Part shown: piece after piece, positions 46,483 to 58,031 of the stretch
Numbering within the stretch: position 1 is the stretch's first letter
Layout: each line of letters starts with the position of its first letter
Source of the DNA: Isoetes taiwanensis
Taxonomy: Eukaryota > Streptophyta > Lycopodiopsida > Isoetales > Isoetaceae
Length of the DNA: 64,000 nucleotides
Assembly (NCBI GenBank): GCA_021234155.1
Contig: JAJEKV010000022.1
Span: forward strand, 9,364,934-9,428,933
Direction of reading: 5' to 3'
The notes under the pieces: model-generated
Told to the model about the DNA's origin: nothing
Databases searched by the model: none
What the model saw: the letters and a program-made list of their open reading frames with translations, nothing else
Translations under genes and position numbers: made by a program

Positions 46483-48080
46483 TGTAACGTTCCAAGCATT
46501 TATACGGTATACGTATAAATATATTGACACGTCACCCAGTATAGATACGCCACTATGGGGTATAGTAACCTATGGGGTTGACCTAATAGGGATTAAATTA
46601 GCTATGCTAATGTAATCATTAAGGATAATAACCTATAATTAAGGAATTAATATTTAAGAAGGATAATTAAGTTAATTATGGTTTAGGAAGCCACCACCAA
46701 AACTCGATTACAAATGGTGGTGAATACTAATTGGATCCATTAAGGTGGATCACCACCCCCATATCAACCAAAATCGAACCAGTTGAGCGCCCAAGGAGCA
46801 GTTGAGCGCCCAAGGACTGTTGCTGACTTCACCAAAATCACTGAACAACCACTAGCTGTTGCTGCCACCCTACTTACAGCCCTATGGAAGCACCCCACGA
46901 TAACGGTTCCAGCCGAAACACGGGTTAGTAGTAGTTTAACTTGTGATTGTAGGATAGTACTTCAGTACTCTCTTTTCTGATTGCTTTTGTTGAGATTAAC
47001 CCTTCTCTAGTAAGTAGGATTACATTTCAATTATGAATGGTGCTCTGATAAGGAATGATTGATGTATCTATGAAGTATTTCGGTAGCTTCCATTAAACAG
47101 GGGTTTAAAGGGGGGGTAGAGACCTCTGAGCTCATATATGATAGTATGCTCCTAGATAGAGCCCCGTAATATGCCCATTTGATGCGGCCTGTGTACAAGA
47201 GACCACCGGGTCGTAGACGCTATGGTCTGGCTTAGCACCAGAGAAGGGACGCAGTGGTGAAGTGGGGGAGGGGTCTTGCACGAACATAAAAGGCTCCTGA
47301 GACTCCTACAAAGGGCTAGGCCCGATAGCCTGGCCACGTGAGGGCGGGTATGGGTCCCACACTCCACGGGTGTAGAGGTGTGATCCGTATGGAGCATCTT
47401 GCACTTTGAGTAGATTTAGGTGAGTAAGTTGGAGTACGGATGTGGGGGTCGCTGATGCGCACGTATTCTCTAGCTCACCCATGGAACCATCGTGGATCCC
47501 GGAAGGGGACGCCCTCGACCGCCTTCATCCGGACCGGGCCATGAACCCCGGAGTAGGCTCAAAAGGGTGATACCTTGAGTCTGTGTCTTCTAAGGCTATA
47601 GCGAAGCCATAGCGTGGATCGACCCATCTGCAAAGTGTGCACAGGAGGGGCGGATGGAGTGGACAACCCTAGCCGATGTTCTATGCCAGCCAACGCCAGG
47701 TTATACCTCTGTCTGCTGATCTCCTGAGACCGAGCCGTCAGTCCATCCTCACAGGAGTCTGAACCGGGGTAGAACCTGGGGATTGGGTGTTTTCTTAGGT
47801 TTAGATGTATATTCTGTGCCGTTGGTATCCGATGGATCGCCACCCTTCGTGGTGGTTATTTATATATGATTTATCTTTGTGTGCTAACCCTTGTATTCAT
47901 GCTTCAAGCGACGTAGGCTTCATCGGCGTGGGCGAATGACACCTCCGTGTCCTTCACTTTCGAGCCTCTCGTAGATGGCCCGGTCGGGGCGGAGGGCCCC
48001 GCCCATGGCGAGATGGATTGCCACGGGGGGAAAGTCCCCGTATATATACGGTAGGGGTCGATATATATTCGAGGCGCCAC
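46483..48080 (+). repeat. Element B 3' LTR
   Basis: Starts TGTAACGTTCC. It is close to the left LTR for the first 700 bp, then shows many small indels and substitutions. Its end (about 48054-48080) is altered relative to GGTCGTCACA, with an extra ATATATATTCGAGG. GAAGC follows. Confidence 0.87.
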
Positions 48081-49200
48081 GAAGCCTTCTGTAATGCCTT
48101 GTTGAACAATCAGACCGGTATTATGGACGGCCCCCCCCTTAAGCAATTACCCAGTATACCATCCAAGTCCAGGGCTTTCCCATTGGCAAGACGCTTTGTA
48201 GCCTTGTTCCACGTCCAAATCTGTGATTTCCAGCACTTGGCCTTCTTGCAAGGGTAATGCTGCATGTGCACCCTGAGGGTCGTATAGCTGTTGCAAGTAT
48301 TGCCTCCACTGCTCGGGAGTGATATTCCCTGTGGGCTGTACTGGCTTTCTAAGAACCCTTTGCCAGAAGGTCCTGGGGTGACGTTCCTGGGGTGATGCGC
48401 TGCAATGTACCTTGCTTTCTTAGCTTTAAGGAAGATGCGGTACTGTCTGACTGCATGTGGGCGTAAAGCAGGGTCTATGACTTGGCAGAGCCAGCGTTTG
48501 TGTTCCTTGCATCAAACCATTGATTACGTGGGAAGGTTGTGTTCCTAGAGGTCCGTCCCGGGCGGCTTATCCCAAAGCACCTCTCTGGCGCAGTCCTAAG
48601 CACACCAATCAGCCGGCCTGTCTGTTGCTCTAGTGTAGGATATTACAAAATTTCTGCCATGTCATCTATAAGCATCTGGGCATAAGCCCCTGCATGTTCA
48701 TAATCCAATCGCAGCTGAGGCATGTGAGGAGTTGTTGTACCGGGGGTTCGCACAACCTGCCAAGCCAACTTCAAGTAAAGTGGTAAGTGGTCTGAGTCGA
48801 TCTCTTCATCCTTATTAGCTATTCCCACCTGAAAGTGCTTGACGACATGCATATCCTGCTCAGGCACCAGCACATAGTCCACCACACTAGATCTGCCCCC
48901 CTAGTTTTCCTGCCTACAAGTGCTCTTGCGGGTGGAAGGCCACTGTGACAGTCCATTGCAGATTACCAGGTCAAAGATACTGCAGAGCAAAAGCAACTGT
49001 CGACCATAGCGCGTGACCTGATTGTCATCTGATGTCCGTGGCCAAGCTCCTTCTGCAGGACGCAACTGCAATATATCATCAGTCAAGGGATCAAATCTCA
49101 TGGGTTGTTCTACCCCGGTACGCGCATTGAAGTCTCCAAGGAGTATGACACTGCCCAACTGCTTATGCTGTTGTATGACCAAGGCCTTGGTCAGCAAATG
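48081..49200 (-). mobile_element. LINE-B, endonuclease and RT N-terminal segment
   Basis: Read right to left: SVILLGDFNARTGV (APE endonuclease metal/active-site block), VDYVLVPEQDMHVVKHFQVG and SDHLPLYLKL (the end of the endonuclease with its catalytic D-H), then RLANGKALDLDGI and LFNKALQ, the RT start, up to the gypsy junction. Frameshifts occur between blocks. The 5' end beyond about 49250 is missing. Confidence 0.85.
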
Positions 49201-49259
49201 TGGAACGGTTTCTTTATTCGCCTTTGAAATAACAGGACATTACTTTGTGATGTGATTTG

Positions 49260-50500
49260 CTCTACATACTTCAAATTGAGATGTAGGGGCTCACTCTACA
49301 TAGCATTATATTGTACTATACTTTATATTCAATAGAAGCTTATTTTTCAAGAAAAAAAAAAGTGAATTTTGATAGTAACTTTAGTTCTTTTACTGCAAAA
49401 TGGGATGAAGTTGGGTACCGTGCTCGAAATGCATGTAACACCGCATGCGGCATTTACTTCTAGTTCGTGTTCCTTCGCGGGATGCTAGTTGCCGACATTC
49501 AATGCCAATTTGATTCCTCCTTCCTATGAATTTCTCACTCCCTGCAAGACATTTTTGCTCTCTCATCTTAACCCCTCACTGGGTCGTCTGATTCTTGAGT
49601 TGGATGGATTGTCATATGGTGAGTAAAGTCGAGACTCTATAGACAACAAGTTTTCTCTTATGGCATTTTGTTTACAAGCAATAGTGCCGATTATGGCATT
49701 TCATCTGCAAGCAACAGTGCCAATTTTTTCATTTGTCTAATACTCTCTTCTCTTAATACTTTGTGATCCATCACAAGTATAAAAGAGTAAGCAAGATGGG
49801 AGGCTCCTAAGGTTCAGAACATAGTGCAGATCATAGCACTTGGCTTCTTTTGTGCATAGGATGTGGTATGATCCATGTACTATTCTCAAAGCATTATTCT
49901 CAAATATATGCGTTATTTTCAATTTGGTTGGATGTGTTTTGGGTGCTGTTGGTAACAAAAATTTCCAGCGTCCCGATTAGTCTAGCCTTATGTTGCACAC
50001 GATTTTTTCTTCTGTTGGACAAGTACCTCCTCCAGAAGTTTTTACCCAAATTCAATTTTGATTTTTGCCATCAATTCGCTTTCGTTGTATGAAACATTTC
50101 TTTTCTAAACTTATGCATGTTGGTTGCACATACCATTCTCCCAGGCCTTTATCTCTGGTTGCAAGTTGCGTATGCATCCTTTATATGAATAATGTCCACT
50201 TCTACCCATAGAAATGAGCTCCTTACGTTGGACTTGTAACATATGTTGATCTTTAAAAGATTGTTAAAACCGTCAAAATGAACTCAATGCCTTCTGTCTA
50301 TATGCCTTGCACAATAGAATACAGAATTCTGAACCATTGTTTGGGGTCTGAGGCGGGTTTGTGACAGCCTGCAAGATAGAAAACAAAAAGGACCTCAAGA
50401 CAATGCAGAGATTGGCAACACGAAAAATACTTAGTCTTGTCTAGCTTCTAGTCTAAAATACTGAGATATATCATACAATGGCCTTGGGTCCATAATAGCA
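49260..50500. other. No supported gene
   Basis: An A run at 49351-49361 and AT-rich sequence. 49650-49740 contains a short duplicated phrase (TATGGCATTT...CAAGCAA). Open frames are unconvincing. Confidence 0.4.
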
Positions 50501-50503
50501 AAA

Positions 50504-51990
50504 TTAGTCAGTAGATAAAATGGCTACCGACTCCCACAATCTTTGCCGATGAAGCTGAGCGGTCCACCTATGTGGCAGTTGGGTGGCCTTCGCTAGCGCC
50601 AGAAAGGCTATGATAAAATGGGTGTGCCACCAGCCATGGTAAGAAAAGGGAACAGGCATGCGGACTATCATGCCATGAAGGCCGCGACATCCTGCCGTTG
50701 CCGATTCATGGCAAGGGGCTGTGATATCCTCACTTTGAGTTATTTTTTTGTTTCTTTGTCCCTTTGCCTGCATTTGGAGACTTCATGGCAAAGGTAAATC
50801 CTGTTATACTTTTCTTGCGTGGCTCCCCATACTTTATGAATAGGGGCACAGGACTAACACTTCCCCCACCAAACAACACTTAGGTTTTCTTGGGGCGAGA
50901 AATTCAGGTACAACGTCTGGAGACACAACAATGAGTGCACTGCAGGTGGCAAGGGCTTCAGGAGTAGAAAGACTAAGGGTACGTGTCGCGTCAAAGAGAA
51001 AACCAGAATTGACCATGTCTTTAAAGGCCTGATGAACAAGAGCTGAGTATAAGAACATTCCGTGAGGAGTGCAACCTCAAGGCAGCATTGGGGTTGCAAT
51101 GTCCAATTGGACATTTGCGGTCCAGAGAACTCTGATGTAAAAATTTCAAGGCAGCACAGGGCCCCGCTTGTCGTTGAACAGATGGATTCGGAGAGGCAGC
51201 AGCTCTGATGATAGACTCCGTCAAGTCATGGGTGGCATTTGATGGAGTCTTCTATCCTTGCTCATCGAGTATGTACATCCAATTTCTAGTATTTTCAAGG
51301 GTTTCACCCTACTGTCAAGAATGCTAACATACAAATTGTAAATTCTGGTGCTGATAATGGTTTTTATCCAAAAATGATTGTGTCAATCAGAGGTGATGAT
51401 ATGGGGTCAAGCCGGGGCACCGAAGAAAGCATATAAAATCATCTTTTAGAGTATTCTAGTGCCTATTTAGTGGCAACGCGAAATTCCTCAAGCAGAGGTA
51501 TGTTCATCTGAGCATCGAGGTTTTTCCATTCAGAGCTAATCATTAAAGAAAAGGTAGGAGAAGATTTCCATTTCACAGGGATAACTTTTTCTGAAGACAG
51601 TATATGAAGATGTGATAGATGCCGGTTGATGTAAATACAATTAGGTAAAACTAAGTTCTGCTGCATTTGCCAAGTAGCATTGTGTAGCATCAAGAGACTC
51701 CTGTATCCAGAGAAGAAGATGTTCTAACAATTTACCCATATATTCATTTTCTAATGCATCAATCCATTCCAACATGTCTTTAGTCAGCAGGAGTTACTGT
51801 TGCTGTCCTGGATCTTGACCTTGGACAAATTCATCATCAAGAAACATTGCAGAAGTTTGAACAAGAAAGTAATCTCGCAATAGCTTGGGGAGCACACAGT
51901 ATAAATATACTATTTTTTGGATTGTCCCTATAGGGCAATCCCTCGCTGATGTGGGCAAAGGGCATATTGTATATGTTAGTATATATACCA
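50504..51990 (-). other. Possible minus-strand exons of an unrecognised gene
   Basis: Several adjoining frames with protein-like composition: SIIRAAASPNPSVQRQAG (helical-repeat-like) near 51200, ALVHQAFKDMVNSGFLFDAT near 51030 and LLRDYFLVQTSAMFLDDEF near 51870. They do not join without frame changes and no family is recognised. They could be decayed exons of one host gene that also includes 53142-53594. Confidence 0.3.
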
Positions 51991-51999
51991 TAATATCCT

Positions 52000-53141
52000 T
52001 TATGACTAGCCTAAACCTGCATCAAGTAGTTCTCCTCGGAGCTGTCTACGGAGCTGCCTGTACACTAGTTATTCCACGAGCATCTTGGAGGGTGATGGTT
52101 GCAAGCAAATGGTGAAAATGCAGAAGCTTGAATACCAGAGATTGATTGGGTTTAGACTCATTTGTTGGAGATTTGAGACACTCCAGCCAGTATATAGACG
52201 GAGTTGCTTATGAGAGCAAGAAGGGGACGAATTAGTTCAAGCTAGCTTACATGTTTCAGAGAAGGAAAAGGCTTCATACTAATTCGATAGAAATCTGATT
52301 TCTATTCTTCACTTGCTACTTTGGATACCATAGCGGGAGTCTGATAAATAAGAAGCTTTGATGAAAACAGACAAAAGCTCCCTCAAAAAGAGAACTTCCT
52401 TATCAAAACGGGATCGAGATCGAAGGTTGAAGGATGGCCAAAGAAGGGACAAGATCGGGTAAGAATATGTCATAATATAGAAAAGACGCCAAACTGTCAA
52501 ACCAAGTTAAACTCCATATACAAAGGTATACGTACCCTCAAATGCTACCACGAAATACTATATGATTTTGTACCAGAAAGTGCTAAAAATGGCAAGTCTA
52601 CCAAACTATTTAAGCCCTGCAAAAAGGTTTGCCACAAGTGTAAATTGCATCAACAAAATCCAACTAAAGATGATTAGAATTGATGAGTTTCTCCTGTAAA
52701 TTCTGGAACTGCAAATTACAAACTTTAAACATTTTTTAGTACTCATAAAGAGCCAGACATGAATATTGCGGGCCTATCTTCCTTGATAGCAAAAGATTTA
52801 CGTACGTCGAACTGTACTAGAGAAGGTATTTGTGACTTCAATAACATGCTGCATAGAAGGTTGCCTTGTATTTTGAGGAGATGGAGTCTGAGGCACTTCA
52901 TGTATGCGACAATTTTGTTTAACGTGATTTTGTTCCTAAGAGAGGTCTTCGATAGGGCTGATCACATGCGAGACTTGACTGAAAGAGGGGTTCTGATTGC
53001 GTGAATTTCCATAGCAGTATGGTGGCCTTCAGCCCTTCCGAAGACGTTCCAATTCCTAGAGAAGATGGCGAAGTAACAAACATAGCCAATCAATATTCCA
53101 TAGATGGTGACAAGGCAAGTCTGAGTTGATGGAGGTATCCT
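52000..53141. other. No supported gene
   Basis: AT-rich. The frames at 52309-52500 (minus) and 52759-53004 (plus) have no known motif. Confidence 0.35.
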
Positions 53142-53594
53142 TCACACTAGGGCTTCATACCAATCGAAGAAATCAAAAGTTTGCAAGTGAGCATACTCCA
53201 ATGGACGAGTCGCGAGAGAAATTTCTGTAGCCATCAACAACGACTTGAAGCCAGTGTTGTGATGAACTAAATGGGCTACAAACTGAATCATCTGAGCCAA
53301 TCTTGGAGTCGGAAGTTTTTGATCTAGAAAAGCTTCAAGGAGGTTCTTTGCAACGATTTGTCGATCATCTTCCGTGAAAGTATCAGGAATGGTGGTAAAA
53401 TTGGCAGTCGTGTAACTCACTTGCTCAAAGAGTTGAGTATCCTCATAGGCGTTGTTGCATGCAAGGCAGAGGAAAGAGAGGAAGAGGCGATAGCAGGAAA
53501 CTGAACCTCTAGCGATGATGAAGACAAAAGAACTAGTAAGGCACAAGAAGCGATAGGATTTGTGGCCATTCATCAAAGGGTTTTTATACCCCAA
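53142..53594 (-). CDS. Hypothetical protein exon
   Basis: A 150-codon open frame. It has hydrophobic stretches near the N-terminus (FLCLTSSFVFII, LFLSFLCLAC), then a soluble part: FTEDDRQIVAKNLLEAFL and LAQMIQFVAHLVHH. It could be a membrane or secreted protein exon. Not recognised. It lies upstream of the possible exons at 50504-51990 on the same strand. Confidence 0.4.
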   Translation of the reverse strand: MGYKNPLMNGHKSYRFLCLTSSFVFIIARGSVSCYRLFLSFLCLACNNAYEDTQLFEQVSYTTANFTTIPDTFTEDDRQIVAKNLLEAFLDQKLPTPRLAQMIQFVAHLVHHNTGFKSLLMATEISLATRPLEYAHLQTFDFFDWYEALV

Positions 53595-53719
53595 AAAAAC
53601 AAGGGAAAATCGAAGCCATTGAAGGTGACATAATGGGACTCTTCAATCCGTCTCCGAATGGCAGTGGGTTAGAAGGCACTATATGCAATCCTGAACAGCA
53701 GCTATAGAGTGGAGTTAGA

Positions 53720-54318
53720 TGATTGGGCCCATTAGTCGCACCTGTTCAGAGTCTTGGTGGAGTCTGTTCTTTTATATGAGGCCGAGGTCTGAGGCCCTGT
53801 GGAGTCCTTCGCTATCTAGAATGACTTGGAGCAGGTGCAGAAAGCCTTCTTGGCTCGGGTGTTAGGGGTGTAGTTTACGGTCACATATCAAATCCTGTTG
53901 CAGGAGACAGGTTTCTTACCCCTTTGAAGAGTGGTACGTGATCGACACATCGTCTACTTTCAAAAGATAGTCACTATGGACGATGTTTGTCTCTCTTATC
54001 TGGCTTATACCACAACAATGTGTCCACAGCACCTCAAGGCCTTGGAAGGAGAAATGAGCTCAGTGGCTCGCCAGATAAGTAGAAATAGGAAGATGGATAA
54101 AGACCCCATTGGAAGAAAGGTTATGTAAGGTATGCAATGCAGGGTATATAGAAGATGAACATCATGTCTTTTTGGAATGTGTCGAATATGCACATATTAG
54201 GTTCAATTTTGGCATCCAGGTGACAGAATTTTATTCATTGTTATCTTTGTCACCAATGTTTCTAGGACCATACATAAAGGCAGTGGATGCACACCGTACC
54301 TTATTACTAAAACTGTAA
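53720..54318 (+). mobile_element. Second copy of the LINE-B family, 3' part
   Basis: Matches LINE-B at protein level: LEQVQKAFLARVLGV, QILLQETGFLPL, RDRHIVYFQKIVTM, and the zinc end CKVCNAGYIEDEHHVFLEC. It has many stops. Across the site where element A interrupted the other copy this one reads straight through, confirming the insertion point. Confidence 0.75.
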
Positions 54319-54359
54319 AAACTTTGTTCCATGTGCTCCATGGTCTCTCGAGGCCCAAG

Positions 54360-54740
54360 TGAGCATTAGACATAAATTAAATTAAATTAAATTAAATAAT
54401 TACATTGATAATATTTTACTTTATCACATCGACTCATTTCACGCGTTCCGATTGTGGGGCACACTTTTCTACGTAGCGATTCCAGAAAATGCAATGCTAG
54501 TGAGGAATTTGCATAAACTAATAATATATTTTTGAAATTTTATGGAAACCTCACCTCCCTTGGCAGCTTGGGAAGTTTTCTTAAAAAGAAAATTTGGGAG
54601 GTTTCCATTCTCGGGACCTTAACCAAATTCAAGCCGAAAGCTGGGGAGGTTACCATAGAAAGAAAATTTGGGAGGTTTCCATTCTTAGGACCCTAACCCA
54701 ATTCAGAACCAATTCAGGTGTATATAATTTGAGCGTTGCT
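54360..54740. repeat. AAATT runs and an 80-85-bp direct repeat
   Basis: TAAATTAAATTAAAT lies at 54376-54395. AGAAAATTTGGGAGGTTTCC occurs at about 54588 and 54661 within a longer duplicated block. Confidence 0.6.
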
Positions 54741-54828
54741 TTTGTATAAAAGAAAAATTGGATATGAATAGGGCCGCTCAATCTACCAAAAGATGAAGAA
54801 TTCTCGTATAATGGACTACGTAATCTAC

Positions 54829-54955
54829 GGGGGGGAGGCCGTTATGTCCCGTAGGGGCTCGAGGCGGCGCTGCCTGCACGAGCAGCGGAGCTGCGAGTGC
54901 CCGTCGAGGCTAGCGGCGCCGTCGAGAGCCCCTACGTGGGCGTAACCCCTCCCCT
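54829..54955. repeat. GC-rich long hairpin
   Basis: The arms 54829-54870 and 54911-54955 are imperfect inverted repeats (GTAGGGGCTCGAGGCGGCGC against GCGGCGCCGTCGAGAGCCCC). The loop of about 40 bp is itself GC-rich with GCAGCGGAGCTGC. It is sharply different from its AT-rich surroundings. Confidence 0.65.
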
Positions 54956-55194
54956 CAAGATTATGGGACATAATCGACTCCAGTCCTTGATTACAAACTT
55001 GGAGGACTCTGGCGGAACTCGTAAGCAAAGCGCCCGACTGTTTCAAGGGTTGATCTTGTATGGAGAGTGTTGAAGTTGCGGCGTTGATACGGGATTTGAA
55101 GAAATTTCTTTGTAAACTTGTAAATTTCTGTGTAAATTTCTGTATAATCTTGTTTTTTATTCTATTTGGTTTGTAGGGTTCTCTGCTTCAAAGA

Positions 55195-55395
55195 TCGTGG
55201 GTTTCTTACAGTTTCTGCTTCAAACATTCGTCTGATTCAAGGATTCACACGCTTTTAGTGTTTCTGCTTCAAAGATCATCGAGTTTTTTAGTGTTTCTGC
55301 TTCAAAGATTCGTCTGCTTCAAAGATTCGTCAGCTTTTAGTGTTTTTGCTTCAAAGATCATCGAGTTTTTTTAGTATTTCTGCTTCAATATTGCA
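55195..55395 (+). repeat. TTCTGCTTCAAAGAT tandem repeats
   Basis: The phrase TTTCTGCTTCAAAGATCATCGAGTTTTT and shorter forms recur at least six times. They lie just upstream of the recombinase gene and may be in its 5' leader or terminal region. Confidence 0.65.
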
Positions 55396-55673
55396 CGATA
55401 ATGATAAATCATTGTTCTTTTTTCGATTTTTACTGTTATAGTCCTCATATATTTGTGCTAATGTATTAATTTACAGAGCTGTTTTCTTCAAGTTTTGCGG
55501 TTAAGATCTTCAGCTTCTTTGTTTTAAATGTGTGAGAGTGATAATAAGCTAAGAAAATGTTGTGTTTGTTGGTTTCATGCGGGTGCAGACGTAAAAAACT
55601 CAGTTCAGCAGCATTGTTTTCTGTTCTTGTGCTAGTTTTTGTGTTCGGACAAGAAGTTTGTAGAGCTTGGATT

Positions 55674-55860
55674 ATGGCAGAACCTTCTTTTAGCTTATTT
55701 TCTCAAGATTCCTAGTTGCTATCTATTGCTGCTGATGGAGGCGTTTCTGCGTGTGAGAATGATGAGACAGCACCAACTGCTGAGGAGAGAGCAGCAATTC
55801 TTGCTGAAATGGAGCAGACTAATGGAAGTAGTGATGAAGAGATGGAAGATAGTTACCATT
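55674..55860 (+). pseudogene. Acidic N-terminal segment ahead of the recombinase
   Basis: ATG at 55674 gives MAEPSFSLFSQDS, a TAG at 55713, then ADGGVSACENDETAPTAEER and AAILAEMEQ to DEEMEDS. The frame changes by one base near 55850 to reach the recombinase frame (LPLDEDLL). It looks like the natural N-terminus, now broken by one stop and one shift. Confidence 0.5.
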
Positions 55861-57390
55861 GGATGAAGATTTGTTGAGTGCAGCCATGAATGGAGGTGTT
55901 GAGCATTCGCGAAGTGTTAATGCTTGGGCTCGTAGGCGATTTGATGAGTGGAGGAAAGCTTTTAATTGTGATACGAGCATTCCTCTTGAGAGCATACCTC
56001 ATAAAGAATTGAACGAGATGCTGGGGAAGTTTATAATCCAGGTAATTTTGTTGCATCTTATATTGAATAAGTTAATGTTTGTTGTTTCTGTTAATTGCAT
56101 GTAAATAATGCATGTAATTGCACGTAAATAATCCATGTAAATAATGCATGTAATTGCACGTAAATAATCCATGTAAATAATGCATGTAATTGCACGTAAA
56201 TAATGCATGTCTATATTAATGTATGTAAATAATGCATGTAAATTATGTGTCTGCTGCTGTAGGTGAAAAAGAAGAAGGATAAAAAGTTGTATCCGCCATC
56301 AACGTAAGTATTCTACTTGTTTTTAAAAAAAAATTATGATTGTTAATGTTCATTTACTAACCATTGTCTTTGTTTTTTTAGGTTAAGTGCTCTTTATAGA
56401 GCTTATGGCAGAAATCTGAGAAGGGAGCAAGAAAAAAGGATAGGGCAGACTGGTATTCGTGAGCCTGCTTTTGACATTTTAACAGATCCTGTCTTCGCTC
56501 AGAGTAAGGAAGCTTTTATTGGTATGATAAAGAAGACAAGGGTGAGCGGCAATTATGATAGACCAAAGAAGAAGGCACCCGCTATTAGTTTTGGCCTTGA
56601 GAGTGAAATTTTGGCTGACATTGATCACCAGATAACTCATCCGATGGGTTGCATAAAAAGATTGGTGTATTTTATGCTGATGAGGTTTGGTATTAGAGGT
56701 GTGAGGGAACTTCATTCAGTGAAGGATTGTGATGTAGTATTAGAGAAAGATGATGGCGGTGAGCTTGTAAAGTATGGCGAGCGGATTAGCAAGAATCGGA
56801 ATCCTAATGCAACAAAGTTTGATGAGCATCACTTTCGTCAACCTATTTGGACATATGGGAAAGATTTTGTCTTGATGTTTAAGTTTAAGCAGTATATGCG
56901 ACATTTGCCTGCAAAGGAGAAGGATAGTGAGCCTCGTGCATTTTTTCTTCAGCCGATCTCGAAGCCACGTGGAATGGTAAGTTTAAAGATTTTTAACTTA
57001 TCTAATTAATTTAGTTGTTGTATTATAACTGTTTTGTGTTTGCTGTCAGGCGTGGTATTCTGTCACTCCAGTTGGAGTGAATAACCTTGGCAAATGGTTG
57101 AATACCATGGCTGCTGTTGTATCACCAGAAATATCAATTTGTAACAAAAGTGACAGAGTATCATTAATTTCTCGTCTTGCTGCTGCTGACACTCCCACGG
57201 TTGATGGAATGAGAATTACAGGCCATAAATCTACGTCGTCGTATGAAAAGTAAGTTGTTTATTTTGTCATTAATTTCTGATTCTTGTTTTACTAAATGTT
57301 TTGATGTAATATAGGTATGATCGCACTCGAGAATCCAAGATAAAAGCGTGTATGGATATTATATCTCCGCCTGAGTGCGAGAATTTTTGA
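55853..57390 (+). CDS. Crypton-type tyrosine recombinase (DUF3504-like), 5 exons
   Basis: Exons 55853-56041, 56263-56303, 56382-56976, 57050-57249 and 57315-57390 sum to 1101 bp in a continuous frame; every intron is GT-AG. The N-terminal helical part reads NAWARRRFDEWRKAF and IPHKELNEMLGKFIIQ. The middle reads PPSTLSALYRAYGRNLRR and KRLVYFMLMRFGIRGVREL, with the first catalytic Arg region. The core reads AWYSVTPVGVNNLGKWLNTM, then SDRVSLISRLAA (second Arg; the His of the usual NHSxR is Lys here), ITGHKSTSSYEKYDR with the His and the candidate nucleophile Tyr. Crypton recombinases cut and join DNA through a tyrosine intermediate. The 5' end is uncertain (see 55674-55860). Confidence 0.85.
56105..56215. 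repeat. 36-bp tandem repeat in recombinase intron 1
   Basis: About three copies of a 36-bp unit made of AATAATGCATGTAATTGC and ACGTAAATAATCCATGTA. It lies wholly inside the intron 56042-56262. Confidence 0.85.
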
Positions 57391-57899
57391 AAGTTTTATC
57401 TGGCTAGTTTTTGTTGGTCTTTTATCTGTTGCGAGTTTCTGATTTTGCTGATGGTAAGATTGTTCCTGCAATTGAGAATGAGAAAGAAAATGTTGTTGCT
57501 ATAGTTGTTCCTATAGTTCCTAGAGTTCTACTAGCTTATTCTGAGTTCCTCCAGTTCTCGCTAGCTTGTTCCTACAGATTCCCTACGATTGTTCCTCGCA
57601 ATTGTTGTTGTCTCTGATTTCTGGCGAACTTGTTCCTGCAATTGTATCATCTTCTAGTAATGGTGTAGAAATCTTTGATGAAGGTCAGCTGGTGAAGAAA
57701 CAGTCAGAGGTCGTAATACAAAAGGGTCAAAGCACAATATTGGGGGGCAAAAACGCGCATGGCAAGCACCCCTCCAAAGACCCCAAACCCTTTTTTTTCC
57801 CTCCATTTTTTTTTTTTTTAATTGTAATTACTTTTCTCGACTCGGACGGAACCCTAGGCGCAGGTTTTCTGCGTGCTCTGGCCAGACTAGGCCAGAGCT
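57391..57899 (+). other. Recombinase 3' flank with coding-like phrases
   Basis: Contains repeated phrases (GTTCCTGCAATTG) and two plus-strand frames (VPAIENEKENVVAIVVPIV; VEIFDEGQLVKKQSEVVIQ) of no known family. 57875-57898 is an inverted repeat, GCTCTGGCC/GGCCAGAGC. Confidence 0.4.
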
Positions 57900-58031
57900 A
57901 TGATTCTCTACTCCATCTTCATCATTGCCATGCTTCCCATGATTGTCCCGCTGGCTACAAATCCGATAGTCCAGTTCTATGAGGAGCGCCTAAGTGAAGA
58001 GACAGATTACCGGATTTGCAAAGAACCAGAG
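57900..58031 (+). CDS. Short exon with a membrane-like N-terminus
   Basis: ATG gives MILYSIFIIAMLPMIVPLAT then EERLSEETDYRICKEPE and a donor (GTAAAG). Its frame does not match the next open exon if the acceptor at 58316 is used, so the link is unproven. Confidence 0.3.

Larger units (their letters stand above)
35118..48080 (+). mobile_element. Ty3/gypsy LTR retrotransposon with 4-kb cargo upstream of gag (element B)
   Basis: 12.96 kb. LTRs are 35118-36706 and 46483-48080. GAAGC flanks both ends (35113-35117 and 48081-48085), a 5-bp target duplication inside LINE-B. Order: LTR, leader, cargo ORFs (37474-40949, one with a histone H3 fold), gag with zinc knuckle, protease, RT, RNase H, integrase, chromodomain-like tail, polypurine tract, LTR. 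Gag and pol need frame changes and the LTRs differ at many positions, so this copy is old and not autonomous now. Confidence 0.95.
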
